Origin: Methanomassiliicoccus luminyensis B10
GTDB taxonomy: Archaea > Thermoplasmatota > Thermoplasmata > Methanomassiliicoccales > Methanomassiliicoccaceae
Length of the DNA stretch: 64,000 bases
Direction: 5' to 3'
Assembly: GCF_000308215.1 (NCBI RefSeq)
Contig: NZ_CAJE01000012.1
Span: forward strand, 248,001-312,000
Each line of letters opens with the position of its first letter. Positions within the stretch are counted from its first letter, which is position 1. Below the pieces are notes generated by a model. The model was not told where the DNA came from. It ran no database searches and saw nothing but the letters and a program-made list of their open reading frames with translations. This document shows positions 6,884 through 15,604 of the stretch, piece by piece. Made by a program: the position numbers and the translations under genes.

Positions 6884-9763
6884 ATGTCTGAATGGACAGC
6901 TCAGATAGAAGCAAAGTGGCAGGAGCGGTGGTATGCCGCGAAGATCAATGAGTCCGAGAGGGACTCCAGACCGAAGTTCATGATCATCTTCGCGTACCCC
7001 GGTTTGACAGGCTACCTGCACGTCGGCCACATGCGCGGCTACACCTATGTGGACGCCATCGGGCGCTACATGAGGATGTCTGGCTACAATGTCCTCTTCC
7101 CGGTAGGCACTCACGCCACCGGCAATGGGGCCATCTCCCTGGCGAAAAGAATAAGGGAACGGGACCAGAAGACCATCGACTACCTGCTGGCGAACGGCTG
7201 CCCGCCGGAGAAGATCTCCGAGCTGGACGACCCGGTGTCAGTGGTCAAGTTCTTCAACCAGGTGTACGTGAACCAGTACTGGAAGAGGTTCGGCTTCCTG
7301 TCTGACTGGCGCCGGTTCACCAGCACCATCAATCCCGACTACAGCAAATTCATCCAATGGCAATTCCGGAAGCTTCACGACGCTGGCCTGCTGATACAGA
7401 AGCCTTACTATGCCCCGGCCTGCGTGGAGTGCGGCCCGGTAGCGGTGGACGCATCAGAGACGGACATCTCCAAAGGCGGGACCGCCGAGACCAATGAGTA
7501 CACACTCCTCAAGTTCAAGTGCGAGGACTTCTACCTGGTCGCTGCTACTCTGCGGCCGGAGACGGTGTATGGTCAGGTCAACTTCTGGATCAATCCTGAC
7601 GTGGAATATGTCAAAATAAGGCGCGGCGATGAGACCTGGGTCATAAGCCGCCCCTCCTTCGAGAAGATGAAGTACCAGAAGGACGGCCTCGAGATCGTCG
7701 GCACCGTCGCGGGCGCCGACCTCATCGGCAAGATGGCCCTGGCTCCCGTCATACACCGCCAGATACCGGTGCTGCCGGCATCGTTCGCCAAGCCCGAGGT
7801 CGGCACCGGCCTCGTGACCAGCGTCCCGTCGGACGCGCCGGACGACTGGATATCCCTGAAGATTCTCCAGGATGACGACGCCGCCCTGGCCAAGTACCAC
7901 CTCGATCCCGAGACGGTCAAGGCCATCAAACCGATCCCCATCATCGAGACCAAGGGGTACGGACCCCTGCCGGCGGTGGAGATGATCGAAAGGCTCGGCA
8001 TAACCAGGTCCGGCGACCCCCGGCTGGATGAAGCGAAGAAAGCCATCTACAAGGACGGCTTCCACACCGGGAAGATGAACTCGAACGCCGGGGAGTTCTC
8101 CGGCCTGAAGGTCGAGGAAGCCAAGGAGCTAATCAAGCAGATGATGATCAAGAGCGGCGAGGCCGAGCTGTTCTTCGACCTGTCCGAGGAAGTGGTATGC
8201 CGGTGCGGGCGCCCCGTGGTAATAAAGAAGGTCGATGACCAGTGGTTCATCGACTACGCCAATGCCGCCCTCACGGAGAACACCAAGGCCCACTGCCGCG
8301 CCATGCACATCCTGCCCCAGGAGTACTACGTGAACGTCCAGGGCGTGCTGGACTGGTTCAGGGAGAGGGCCTGCGTGAGGCAGGGCAACTGGCTCGGCAC
8401 GCGCTTCCCGTATGACGACAAGTGGATCATCGAGGCCATCTCCGATTCCACTCTTTATCCGGTATACTACCTTGTAGCGCATTACTACAACTGCGGGCAG
8501 CTGACCGCGGACCAGATGACCGAGGCCTTCTTCGACTACGTGCTCCTGAACAAGGGCGAAGCGTCCGAGGTGTCCAAGAAGACCGGCGTCAGCGCCGAGC
8601 TTCTGGACCGCATCAAGCAGGACGTGTACTACTGGTACCCCCTGGACATCAACCTGGGCGGCAAGGAGCACATGACCGTGCACTTCCCCGCCTTCCTGAA
8701 GAACCACGTAGCCGTCCTGCCGGAGCAGCTGTGGCCCCGGGGCATATTTGTCAACTGGTACGTCACTGGCAAGCTCGGGAAGATCTCCAAGTCCAAGGGA
8801 GGCGCCGAGCCCATCCCGGACGCGGCCGGCCGTTTCGGCGTGGACACCCTGCGCCTCTACTATGCCCACATCGCTGCCCCCTTCGCCGACGTGGAATGGG
8901 ACGAGAGCAATATAGTGAACTATTCCTCCAGGATCGACAGGGTCCTCCGGACCATCGAGGAGCTGAAGGGACTGGGCGGCTCGGAGGTCAAGAGCGTGGA
9001 CCGCTGGCTCCTGTCGCGGATGAGCAATCGCGCCGCAGCGATCCAGAAGGCCATGGAAGAATTCGACCTGCGAAAGCTCGCCAACGAGGTGTATTTCGAG
9101 ACCCTTACCGACCTGCGCTGGTACATGCGCCGGGGCGGGGACAACAAAGAAACGGCGGCCAAGGCGCTGCAGGCGTGGGTCCGCATGATGGCGCCCATCA
9201 CCCCGCACATCGCCGAGGAGATGTGGGAAGGCATAGGGGGCGAAGGCTTCGTCTCCAAGGCCTCCTACCCTGTCGCGGCAGAGGGGGACATCGATCCCCC
9301 AGCGGAGGAGGCCGAGCAGTACCTCGAGGACGTCATGACCGACGTGAACGAGATCCTCCGGGTAACGGGCATAACACCGAAGCGCGTGCTGATCTACACT
9401 ACCACGCAGTGGAAGAAGGACATCTTCGCCATCGCGCTCGACATGGCCAAGGGGAAGCAGCTGTCGGTCCCCGGGGTCACCAAGGCGGTGATGGCTCGCG
9501 ACGACCTCAAGCGCCGCGGGAAGGAATCGGCCGACTTCGCCCGCAAGATCGCCGAGGACCTCCTGAAGCGCTCCGAGAACGAGCTCGCCCGGCTGTCCAT
9601 CGATATCGATGAGCAAGCCTACCTTTCCGACGCGGCGGCGTTCCTCTCCAGCGACATGGGCTGCGAGGTGCGCGTGTGCTCCGCCGACGACGCTTCGGCG
9701 CCGGACCCCCAGAAGAAGTCCCGGGCCGCCCAGCCCCGCCGCCCGGCCATATTCGTGGAGTGA
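6884..9763 (+). CDS. leuS: Leucyl-tRNA synthetase, archaeal type
   Basis: A 959-residue class I aminoacyl-tRNA synthetase that charges tRNA-Leu. The HIGH-type motif is HVGHMR at about residues 46-51 and the KMSKS-type motif KISKSKG lies near 632, with the editing domain (CP1) between them. The anticodon-binding helical domain and an archaeal C-terminal extension follow. Length and the TGYLHVGH context are those of archaeal/eukaryotic LeuRS rather than bacterial LeuRS. ATG 6884 has AAGGTG six bases upstream. It appears monocistronic. Confidence 0.97.
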   Translation: MSEWTAQIEAKWQERWYAAKINESERDSRPKFMIIFAYPGLTGYLHVGHMRGYTYVDAIGRYMRMSGYNVLFPVGTHATGNGAISLAKRIRERDQKTIDYLLANGCPPEKISELDDPVSVVKFFNQVYVNQYWKRFGFLSDWRRFTSTINPDYSKFIQWQFRKLHDAGLLIQKPYYAPACVECGPVAVDASETDISKGGTAETNEYTLLKFKCEDFYLVAATLRPETVYGQVNFWINPDVEYVKIRRGDETWVISRPSFEKMKYQKDGLEIVGTVAGADLIGKMALAPVIHRQIPVLPASFAKPEVGTGLVTSVPSDAPDDWISLKILQDDDAALAKYHLDPETVKAIKPIPIIETKGYGPLPAVEMIERLGITRSGDPRLDEAKKAIYKDGFHTGKMNSNAGEFSGLKVEEAKELIKQMMIKSGEAELFFDLSEEVVCRCGRPVVIKKVDDQWFIDYANAALTENTKAHCRAMHILPQEYYVNVQGVLDWFRERACVRQGNWLGTRFPYDDKWIIEAISDSTLYPVYYLVAHYYNCGQLTADQMTEAFFDYVLLNKGEASEVSKKTGVSAELLDRIKQDVYYWYPLDINLGGKEHMTVHFPAFLKNHVAVLPEQLWPRGIFVNWYVTGKLGKISKSKGGAEPIPDAAGRFGVDTLRLYYAHIAAPFADVEWDESNIVNYSSRIDRVLRTIEELKGLGGSEVKSVDRWLLSRMSNRAAAIQKAMEEFDLRKLANEVYFETLTDLRWYMRRGGDNKETAAKALQAWVRMMAPITPHIAEEMWEGIGGEGFVSKASYPVAAEGDIDPPAEEAEQYLEDVMTDVNEILRVTGITPKRVLIYTTTQWKKDIFAIALDMAKGKQLSVPGVTKAVMARDDLKRRGKESADFARKIAEDLLKRSENELARLSIDIDEQAYLSDAAAFLSSDMGCEVRVCSADDASAPDPQKKSRAAQPRRPAIFVE

Positions 9764-9831
9764 GCGGGGTCGGCCCTTCCAGGGCCTTGCGCCACCCTCT
9801 TCCTATGGCCGGAGATGGTCCGGGCGCCCTC

Positions 9832-10122
9832 TCACTTCATGGACTTTATTGTCCTGTCCAGCTCCATGAGCCGGTCCGCCACGGAAGCCCCCTTCCTGGT
9901 CAGAGAGATAAGATATCGCTTTCGCGGGCGGGTCTCCAGCTCGATCTTCACGAGACCGCTGTTCTCCAGCTGATGGATGATGACCATCATCCTTCCGTAG
10001 TTGGACATCACCTGCCGCAGCTCGGTAGCGATGATCTCCTCTCCCGACCTGGAGCGGAGGAAGGACAAAATGGAGTAGACGTGGTCTATGTCGAGGATGT
10101 TGATATCATCACCATCGTTCAT
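9832..10122 (-). CDS. MarR-like winged-helix regulator
   Basis: A 96-residue DNA-binding protein. It has an initial helix (DHVYSILSFL), a helix-turn-helix (IATELRQVMSNYGRMMVIIHQLENSGLV) and a basic wing (RPRKRYLISLTRKG), followed by a dimerisation helix. It is transcribed divergently from an MFS transporter gene 200 bases away, the usual layout of a local repressor and its efflux-pump target. A symmetrical element between them is a candidate binding site. The ligand is unknown. Confidence 0.75.
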   Translation of the reverse strand: MNDGDDINILDIDHVYSILSFLRSRSGEEIIATELRQVMSNYGRMMVIIHQLENSGLVKIELETRPRKRYLISLTRKGASVADRLMELDRTIKSMK

Positions 10123-10206
10123 ATGCGCTCATGATATTGGCTGATGGGGCAAATAGGTTGCCCTCTTGCGCCCTTTCTTTGGTCCAGGCAACATCCATTG
10201 AGCACC

Positions 10207-10261
10207 TTTTATATAACCGACGGCGATTCGTATACTGCATTCCGTATTCGGTATTCGGAAT
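10207..10261 (+). promoter_or_regulatory. Promoter with inverted-repeat operator candidate for the MFS gene
   Basis: A TATA box (cttttatataacc, about 10206-10218) is followed at the expected start of transcription by a symmetrical element. ATTCCG at 10239-10244 and CGGAAT at 10256-10261 flank a core containing two copies of GTATTCG. Its position over the transcription start would suit a repressor such as the adjacent MarR-like protein. Confidence 0.5.
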
Positions 10262-10327
10262 ACAGGCGGGAAGGCGCTCCCTCTCCGGGGATCGCGGCTT
10301 TCCGTTTCATTGGAGGGTGGAGGGCGG

Positions 10328-11569
10328 GTGGCGGTGGGTAGGGGTAAAAAGGGCGCAAGCCCTGATGGCAAGAAGCGCTCGATGGCGTTCACTTTAGTTC
10401 TGCTGTTCGGGCTGGTCAGTTTGTTCGTTGATGTGGCCAATGAGGGGGCCCGAAGCATCATCGGCCCCTACCTTGGCATCCTGGGAGCCAGCGCGGCCGT
10501 GGTGGGGATAGTCGCCGGCCTGGGCGAGCTCATCGGCTACAGCCTAAGGATTGTCTTCGGCAAACTGGCCGATGCCACCGGGAACTACTGGGCCCCAATA
10601 TTCGTGGGGTATGTCATCAACCTCATCGCCGTCCCCGCCCTTGCTCTCGCCGGTGACTGGCAAGCGGCCGCCGCCCTGATAATGCTGGAGAGGATCGGCC
10701 GGGCCATGCGCTGTCCAGCCCGGGACGCCATGCTGTCATACAGCGGAAAAAAGGCGGGGCGAGGCTGGGCATTCGGGGTCCAGGACGCGCTGTCCTCGGT
10801 GGGGGGCATGCTCGGCCCTGCCGTAGTGGTCATAGTGATGGTCCTCGGCGGCGGCTACCGCATCGGCTTCGAGATGCTGGTGATCCCTTTGCTGATAGCG
10901 ATGGTCGTCCTGGCCCATGCCTATCGCGTAGAGAGCGTCCCGCGCAAGCGGGAGCCCGCTCGCAAGAAGGCGGGCCGGGGAGAGAAGTTCCCCCGCATAT
11001 TCTGGATATATATGGGAGCGGGCGTGCTCATCGCCGCGGGGTATTCCGACTTCCCTCTCATCTCCCTGCACGTGGGGGCGTACACCAGCGTTCCTGAGGG
11101 CTGGATCCCCATCCTGTACGCGGTGGCCATGGCCACCAATGCGATCACGGCGCTGCTGTTCGGGCGGCTCTACGACCATATGGGCATGGGGCCGCTAGTC
11201 ATGATCTCGGCGATCGTCCCGGCGTTCGTGCCGATGGTGTTCTCCGGCGATCTTGAGCTGATACTCCTGGGAATGATGCTGTACGGCGTTGGCTTCGGCG
11301 CACAGGACTCCATGATGAGGGCGGCGGTAGCGGACATGGCCCCGCCCGGGCGGGAGGGCTACGCTTTCGGGCTGTACAACGCGGCGTTCGGGGTGTCATG
11401 GTTCATGGGCAGCGTGACCACGGGGCTGCTCTACGGGGTCTCCGTCATGGCGATGATAGCGCTCTCGGTGGGCTTGCAGCTCATGGCCATCCCGCTCTTC
11501 ATGAAAGTAAGGCGGGGAAGGCAGGAGCCGCGCCCCGGCGGGGCGGGAGAGCCGGTGCCCCAGGCATGA
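10328..11569 (+). CDS. Major facilitator superfamily transporter
   Basis: About 414 residues with twelve hydrophobic segments in two halves joined by a basic cytoplasmic loop (RKREPARKKAGRGEK), as in MFS permeases. The first helix (LVLLFGLVSLFVDVANEGARSI) and the GKLADATG loop between helices 2 and 3 match MFS proteins often labelled multidrug or sugar-phosphate-like; the substrate cannot be read from sequence. The start is uncertain: GTG 10328 or GTG 10334 follows two GGAGGG tracts (10312-10317, 10319-10324), while ATG 10382 begins nearer the first helix. The divergent MarR-like gene suggests ligand-induced expression. Confidence 0.85.
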   Translation: MAVGRGKKGASPDGKKRSMAFTLVLLFGLVSLFVDVANEGARSIIGPYLGILGASAAVVGIVAGLGELIGYSLRIVFGKLADATGNYWAPIFVGYVINLIAVPALALAGDWQAAAALIMLERIGRAMRCPARDAMLSYSGKKAGRGWAFGVQDALSSVGGMLGPAVVVIVMVLGGGYRIGFEMLVIPLLIAMVVLAHAYRVESVPRKREPARKKAGRGEKFPRIFWIYMGAGVLIAAGYSDFPLISLHVGAYTSVPEGWIPILYAVAMATNAITALLFGRLYDHMGMGPLVMISAIVPAFVPMVFSGDLELILLGMMLYGVGFGAQDSMMRAAVADMAPPGREGYAFGLYNAAFGVSWFMGSVTTGLLYGVSVMAMIALSVGLQLMAIPLFMKVRRGRQEPRPGGAGEPVPQA

Positions 11570-11584
11570 CCCCTCAGGCAGTGC

Positions 11585-12127
11585 TCACTCCCACCGCCTG
11601 AACAGGTCATGCTCCTGGCCGAGCTGGTCGAGGACCTTGCCCACCACGAACTTGACCATGTCCTCCATGCCAGCGGGCCCCTGGTAGAACGCCGGGGACG
11701 CCGGAAGTATGACCGCGCCGGCCCGGGCGAGCTTCAGCTCGTTCTCCAGCATGATGACGTTCAGCGGCGTCTCCCTGGGCACCAAGATGAGCTTCCTCCC
11801 TTCTTTGAGGGACACCGTGGCCGCCCTGGTGATGAGGGTGTCGGCGATCCCCGCCGCGATTTTGGCCATGGTGGACTGCGAGCACGGGCATATTATCATG
11901 GCGTCGAACTTGTGGGTCCCGGAGGCGGGCGGGGCGAACAGGTCGTCGTCCTCGTACACCGCCTCGGTGATGGCCTCCAGGTCCTCCAGGTCCAGATCGG
12001 TCTCTTGGTCCAGGACCTTCTTGCCCATCTCCGAAACGATGAGCTCCCGGTCCCCGTCAAGCTCCTCAAGGAGCCTGATGCCATACTGCATCCCGGAGGC
12101 GCCAGTCAACGCCACTACATAACGCAT
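11585..12127 (-). CDS. ubiX: Flavin prenyltransferase UbiX
   Basis: A 180-residue flavoprotein that prenylates FMN to make the cofactor of UbiD-type decarboxylases. It opens with VVALTGASGMQYG, whose GASG (residues 9-12) binds FMN. It continues with a CPCSQSTMAKIAAGI segment and RETPLN, all conserved in UbiX. No UbiD gene is in the window, so the client decarboxylase lies elsewhere. The promoter region carries an AT-rich inverted repeat at 12170-12192. Confidence 0.93.
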   Translation of the reverse strand: MRYVVALTGASGMQYGIRLLEELDGDRELIVSEMGKKVLDQETDLDLEDLEAITEAVYEDDDLFAPPASGTHKFDAMIICPCSQSTMAKIAAGIADTLITRAATVSLKEGRKLILVPRETPLNVIMLENELKLARAGAVILPASPAFYQGPAGMEDMVKFVVGKVLDQLGQEHDLFRRWE

Positions 12128-12169
12128 GCCCCGAATATCCCCGTCACCCTATTTCAAGCCCACTCCGTT

Positions 12170-12192
12170 TTTGAAATATTATTCATTTCAAA
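12170..12192 (-). promoter_or_regulatory. AT-rich inverted repeat in the ubiX promoter
   Basis: TTTGAAAT (12170-12177) and ATTTCAAA (12185-12192) are perfect inverted arms around a 7-base AT spacer, 43 bases upstream of the ubiX start. They overlap the only AT-rich stretch that could serve as its TATA box. It may be an operator or simply a symmetrical promoter. Confidence 0.4.
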
Positions 12193-12329
12193 TATTATCC
12201 TCCCGGTCCCGACACCCCGGGGGCGAAAGGGATATTATCACGGACCGCCTAGGGGCTCCAGCGCATGTATGGAAATGAGGTCGTCCGGACCGGTCCGACG
12301 ACACTTCCAGTGGTCGGATTCTTGAAAAA

Positions 12330-12368
12330 CGCTTAAATACAAGCAGTATATTAATGCCGTCGGCATTA
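12330..12368 (+). promoter_or_regulatory. Promoter and leader hairpin of the S19e operon
   Basis: A TATA box (gcttaaatac, 12331-12340) is followed near the expected transcription start by a perfect hairpin, TAATGCC-GTC-GGCATTA (12352-12368), inside a leader of roughly 55 bases. Such a stem could be an autoregulatory site for a ribosomal protein or a DNA operator. Confidence 0.5.
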
Positions 12369-12412
12369 TCTATCCATACATAGAGCATTAATGTCATTTC
12401 GAGGTAGGTCAG

Positions 12413-12838
12413 ATGGTTACAGTCTACGATGTCCCGCCGGAGAAGCTTATCGCGAAGGCAGCTGCTCAGTTGAAGCAGATCGACACGATCAAGGTTCCGG
12501 ACTGGGCCGAGTTCGCGAAGACGGGAAGGCACACTGAGAGGGCCCCCATACAGGAGGACTGGTGGTTCACCAGGTCCGCCTCCGTGCTGAGGAAGGTATA
12601 CATAAAGGGTCCCATCGGGACCTCCAGGCTCGCCGCCGAGTACGGCGGGTTCGCCGACCGGGGCTCCAAGCCCAACAAGGCGGTCAAGGGCTCCCGGGCC
12701 ATCGCCCGCAGGTGCCTTATCCAGCTGGAGCAGTCCGGCCTGATCGCCAAGGACAAGAAGAACGGCCGTATCATCACCCCCAAGGGGCAGGCCCTTCTCG
12801 ACAACGTCGCCAAGCAGGTCTACGACGAGGCCCACTGA
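12413..12838 (+). CDS. rps19e: Ribosomal protein S19e
   Basis: A 141-residue small-subunit protein found in archaea and eukaryotes. It has the diagnostic DWWFTRSASVLRKVY and GPIGTSRLAAEYGG segments, followed by GRIITPKGQALLDNVA. It leads an operon with the PDCD5-family gene, L39e, L31e and aIF6, an order widely conserved in archaea. A TATA box lies at 12331 and a hairpin in the leader. Confidence 0.97.
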   Translation: MVTVYDVPPEKLIAKAAAQLKQIDTIKVPDWAEFAKTGRHTERAPIQEDWWFTRSASVLRKVYIKGPIGTSRLAAEYGGFADRGSKPNKAVKGSRAIARRCLIQLEQSGLIAKDKKNGRIITPKGQALLDNVAKQVYDEAH

Positions 12839-12866
12839 GGTCCGCCGCCCAATGGAGTTGAAAACG

Positions 12867-13208
12867 ATGCAGGACGCCGAGCTTGAGGAACTTCGCCGCC
12901 GCAAGATGGCCCAGTTGCAGCAATCGCAGGACGCGCAGATGCAGCAACAGGTCGCCATGGCCGAGCGGCAGAAGCAGATGGAGGCAGAGCGTCAGGCGGT
13001 GATGAGGCAGATCCTGACCCCCGAAGCCCGTGAAAGGCTGGGGAAGGTCAGGATGGCATACCCCGATATTGCCGCCGCAGTGGAAGAGCAGCTCATACGC
13101 CTCCTGCAGATGGGCCGCATCCAGAACCAGATAGATGATGAGACCTTGAAGGCAATCCTGAGAAAGGTCTCCCCTCAGAAGAGAGATATCAAGATTGAAA
13201 GGGTGTAA
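12867..13208 (+). CDS. PDCD5-family DNA-binding protein
   Basis: About 113 residues, the archaeal homologue of eukaryotic PDCD5/TFAR19. It opens with a charged helix ([14 protein letters not shown]), runs through a glutamine-rich coiled stretch, and contains [15 protein letters not shown] and the C-terminal [12 protein letters not shown] typical of the family. ATG 12867 is preferred to ATG 12852 because GGAG sits nine bases upstream and family members begin close to this point. Nucleic-acid binding is established for archaeal homologues; the cellular role is unclear, and its place in a ribosomal operon suggests a link to translation. Confidence 0.9.
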   Translation: MQDAELEELRRRKMAQLQQSQDAQMQQQVAMAERQKQMEAERQAVMRQILTPEARERLGKVRMAYPDIAAAVEEQLIRLLQMGRIQNQIDDETLKAILRKVSPQKRDIKIERV

Positions 13209-13212
13209 TCTT

Positions 13213-13368
13213 ATGACCAGGAACAAACCCACCGCTATGAAGGCCCGCCTGATGAGGGCGGAGAAGTCCAACCGCAGGGTCCCTGCTTGGGTAATGATGA
13301 GAACCAACAGGACCGTGCTCCGGCACCCCAAGAGGCGCAGCTGGAGACATGCCAAGCTTAAGGAGTGA
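13213..13368 (+). CDS. rpl39e: Ribosomal protein L39e
   Basis: A 51-residue very basic protein. The frame encodes [12 protein letters not shown] near the start and ends with the conserved [16 protein letters not shown] and KLKE. Length is exactly that of archaeal L39e, which lines the ribosome exit tunnel. It lies four bases after the PDCD5-family gene and five bases before the L31e start. Confidence 0.96.
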   Translation: MTRNKPTAMKARLMRAEKSNRRVPAWVMMRTNRTVLRHPKRRSWRHAKLKE

Positions 13369-13373
13369 TAAGC

Positions 13374-13646
13374 ATGGATGAGAAGATCATGAACATCACG
13401 CTCAAGAAGACCAAGATGTCCCCCCGCTCCAAGAGGGCCAAGAGGGCCGTCAACGAAGTTAGGGAGCAGGTCGTCAGGCACATGAAGGCCAAGGAGGACG
13501 ACATTTGGATCGACCACCGCCTGAACGAGGCCCTGTGGTCCCGCGGCATCAGCAAGCCGCCGCTGCGCATCAAGGTGAAGGCGGTCAAGTTCGAGGACGG
13601 ACTGGTAGAGGTCTCCCTCCCCGAAGACTCCACCGTGGAAGAGTAA
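13374..13646 (+). CDS. rpl31e: Ribosomal protein L31e
   Basis: A 90-residue large-subunit protein. ATG 13374 follows an AAGGAGTG Shine-Dalgarno sequence that overlaps the end of L39e. The conserved KRAKRAVNEVREQVVRHMK segment and the IWIDHRLNEALWSRG motif identify it. It is co-transcribed with its neighbours. Confidence 0.96.
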   Translation: MDEKIMNITLKKTKMSPRSKRAKRAVNEVREQVVRHMKAKEDDIWIDHRLNEALWSRGISKPPLRIKVKAVKFEDGLVEVSLPEDSTVEE

Positions 13647-13659
13647 ACCCGGTGGTAAG

Positions 13660-14316
13660 ATGCTGAAGCTCTCCAGCTACGATGGGAATCCCTTCATCGG
13701 AGTCTACTGCGTAGCCAACGAGAGCTATGCCCTGGCCCCCCTCGACGCCCCCGAAGCCCTCATAGATGACATCACCGAGGGCCTGGGTGTCGAGGTGCTC
13801 AGGGCCTCCCTGGCCTCCAGCAGCATCCTGGGCACTCTGGTGGCGATGAACTCGCACGGGGCCATCACCTCAGGCATGGTGGCCCTGTCGGAGATACGCC
13901 CCCTGAGGACTAAGATGACGGTGAAGAGGATCAAGGACCGCCTCAACGCGTGCGGCAACAACATCCTGGTCAACGACAACGCGGCCCTGGTGAACCCCGA
14001 TCTGGAGCGCACCGCGGTCAAGCAGATCAAGGACGCTCTGGGCGTGGAGGTCGTCCAGGGCATGGTGGCCGGGCACAAGACCGTGGGGTCGGTGTGCGTG
14101 GCGACCAACAAAGGGGTCCTTTGCCACCCCAGCACTTCCAAGGCGGAGATGGAGATGCTCCGCTCTCTTTTCAAGGTCCCCGTGGCCATCGGCACTCTGA
14201 ACTATGGGGCGCCGGTGGTCGGCGCATGCATGATCGCCAACAGCAAGGGCGCGGCGGTAGGGTTCCGCTCCACCCCCATCGAGCTCGGCCGCGTCGAGGA
14301 CGCGCTCAACATCTGA
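13660..14316 (+). CDS. eif6: Translation initiation factor 6 (aIF6)
   Basis: A 218-residue pentein-fold protein that binds the large ribosomal subunit and prevents premature joining with the small one. It shows the repeated pentein units: GNPFIGVYCVANE, LVAMNSHGAITSG, GNNILVNDNAALVNP, VGSVCVATNKGVL and VVGACMIANSKGAAVG. It closes the S19e-L31e operon, 13 bases after L31e. Length is normal for the family. Confidence 0.96.
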   Translation: MLKLSSYDGNPFIGVYCVANESYALAPLDAPEALIDDITEGLGVEVLRASLASSSILGTLVAMNSHGAITSGMVALSEIRPLRTKMTVKRIKDRLNACGNNILVNDNAALVNPDLERTAVKQIKDALGVEVVQGMVAGHKTVGSVCVATNKGVLCHPSTSKAEMEMLRSLFKVPVAIGTLNYGAPVVGACMIANSKGAAVGFRSTPIELGRVEDALNI

Positions 14317-14375
14317 CCCTTTCGGACCGAGGTCAGAATAGTTTTCAAATTTTCGAACGGCATACGCCGTGCGAT

Positions 14376-14954
14376 ATGCCGACCTGTACCGACCCCGAGG
14401 GCCTGAGCCGATACTTGCTGAAGCGTGACGACGCCGTTCTGCTGATCATCGATGTCCAGGATCGCCTGGCCGCTGTCATGCCCGAAAAGGACCTGACCGT
14501 GGCAGCCACCGTCCGCCTGGTGGAGGGGGCGAAGCTCATGTCCGTCCCCATCATCGTCACCGAGCAGTATCCCAGGGGCCTCGGCCCCACTCTGCTGGCC
14601 ATCTCCGGCGCGCTCCCGGAGCACCAGAAGTTCGAAAAGCTCAGCTTCTCCTGCTGCGGCGAGGCGGGCTTCGACGAGGTGCTGGACGGCCTTGGGAGGA
14701 AGAGCGTCCTCATCGCCGGCATGGAAGCTCACATCTGTGTGCTGCAGACAGCCCTGGCCCTCCTGGGAAAGGGGCATGATGTTCATATTGCCAGGGACGC
14801 GGTGTGCTCCCGAGTCGAGGAGAACAAGGACGTGGCCCTGGACCTCATGCGGGACGCCGGGGCGGTCATCACCACCAGCGAGATAGCGCTGTTCCAGCTC
14901 CTGGGGCGGGCGGGGGTCCCCGAGTTCAAGGCCATCTCCGCGCTGGTAAAGTAA
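14376..14954 (+). CDS. Isochorismatase-family cysteine hydrolase
   Basis: A 192-residue member of the isochorismatase/nicotinamidase-like superfamily. The catalytic Asp is in LLIIDVQ (D26), the Lys in the FEKLSFSC region, and the Cys in GMEAHICVLQTA. The substrate is uncertain; the short length suits the YcaC/isochorismatase-like group that acts on amides. ATG 14376 is 59 bases after the aIF6 gene; the gene may be read from its own weak promoter or by read-through. It ends one base before the convergent metallo-hydrolase gene. Confidence 0.85.
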   Translation: MPTCTDPEGLSRYLLKRDDAVLLIIDVQDRLAAVMPEKDLTVAATVRLVEGAKLMSVPIIVTEQYPRGLGPTLLAISGALPEHQKFEKLSFSCCGEAGFDEVLDGLGRKSVLIAGMEAHICVLQTALALLGKGHDVHIARDAVCSRVEENKDVALDLMRDAGAVITTSEIALFQLLGRAGVPEFKAISALVK

Positions 14955-14955
14955 G

Positions 14956-15591
14956 TTACTGGGAGAACACCCAATATTCGGTGGGGACGGGCAGCTCTTC
15001 CTTGGTGAAGTCGATCTCGTTGCCCACCCTTAGCACCTGCTCGTCCGGCACGCCCTCCAGGAAAGAGTCCACCGTCTGGATGGAGATGGACAGCCCGCCC
15101 AGCCGGAAATGCATGGGCACCGCGACCCGGGGGCGCACCATCTCCACCACCTCTCTCGCCTCCGCCCCGTCCAGGGTGAAGACGCCTCCCACCGGGAGGA
15201 AGAGTATGTCCACCGTTCCGATGGCCTTCAGTTGTTCCTCGCTGGGCAGGTGGCCCAGGTCCCCGCAGTGGCAGAACCTGATGCCGTCGAGTTCGAAAAC
15301 ATATATCGTGTTGCGGCCCCTCTTATCGCCGCTCTCCTTGTCGTGGAACGTCGGAATGCCGGTGACCTTCAGCCCCTTGAGGGTCTTCTCCCCAGGCTCC
15401 CGCATCACCATGGGCTCGCCCTTGATGATCCTCACGCAATTATGATCAAAATGTTCGTGGCTTATCAGGACCACATCGGCGCGGGCCACCGGGGGCTTGA
15501 TGCCGATGGATTTCCCGTCATGAGGGTCGGTGACCACGCCGATGCTCTCGCGTATCTCGAAGCAAGAATGTCCGTGCCAGACGATCTTAAT
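14956..15591 (-). CDS. Metallo-beta-lactamase-fold hydrolase (UlaG-like), apparent ATT start
   Basis: About 211 residues of the UlaG/COG2220 metal-dependent hydrolase group. The family N-terminus KIVWHGHSCFEI is intact in frame, but the only codon available for its first residue is ATT (15591-15589). GGTGA lies four bases before it, correctly placed for the anti-Shine-Dalgarno. The next start (GTG 15537) would remove the first strand and the conserved HGHS. Metal ligands are seen in SHEHFDHN, near FHD, in CGDLGH and in the late PMHF. The gene begins 14 bases after the upstream zinc-ribbon gene and is probably co-transcribed. Substrate unknown. Confidence 0.85.
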   Translation of the reverse strand: MKIVWHGHSCFEIRESIGVVTDPHDGKSIGIKPPVARADVVLISHEHFDHNCVRIIKGEPMVMREPGEKTLKGLKVTGIPTFHDKESGDKRGRNTIYVFELDGIRFCHCGDLGHLPSEEQLKAIGTVDILFLPVGGVFTLDGAEAREVVEMVRPRVAVPMHFRLGGLSISIQTVDSFLEGVPDEQVLRVGNEIDFTKEELPVPTEYWVFSQ

Positions 15592-15604
15592 TCGCTCACC
15601 GCCC

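Noticed and set aside
8129-9616. A 495-codon minus-strand frame inside leuS
   Set aside because: Antisense shadow of leuS; repetitive Val/Leu/His composition and no motif.
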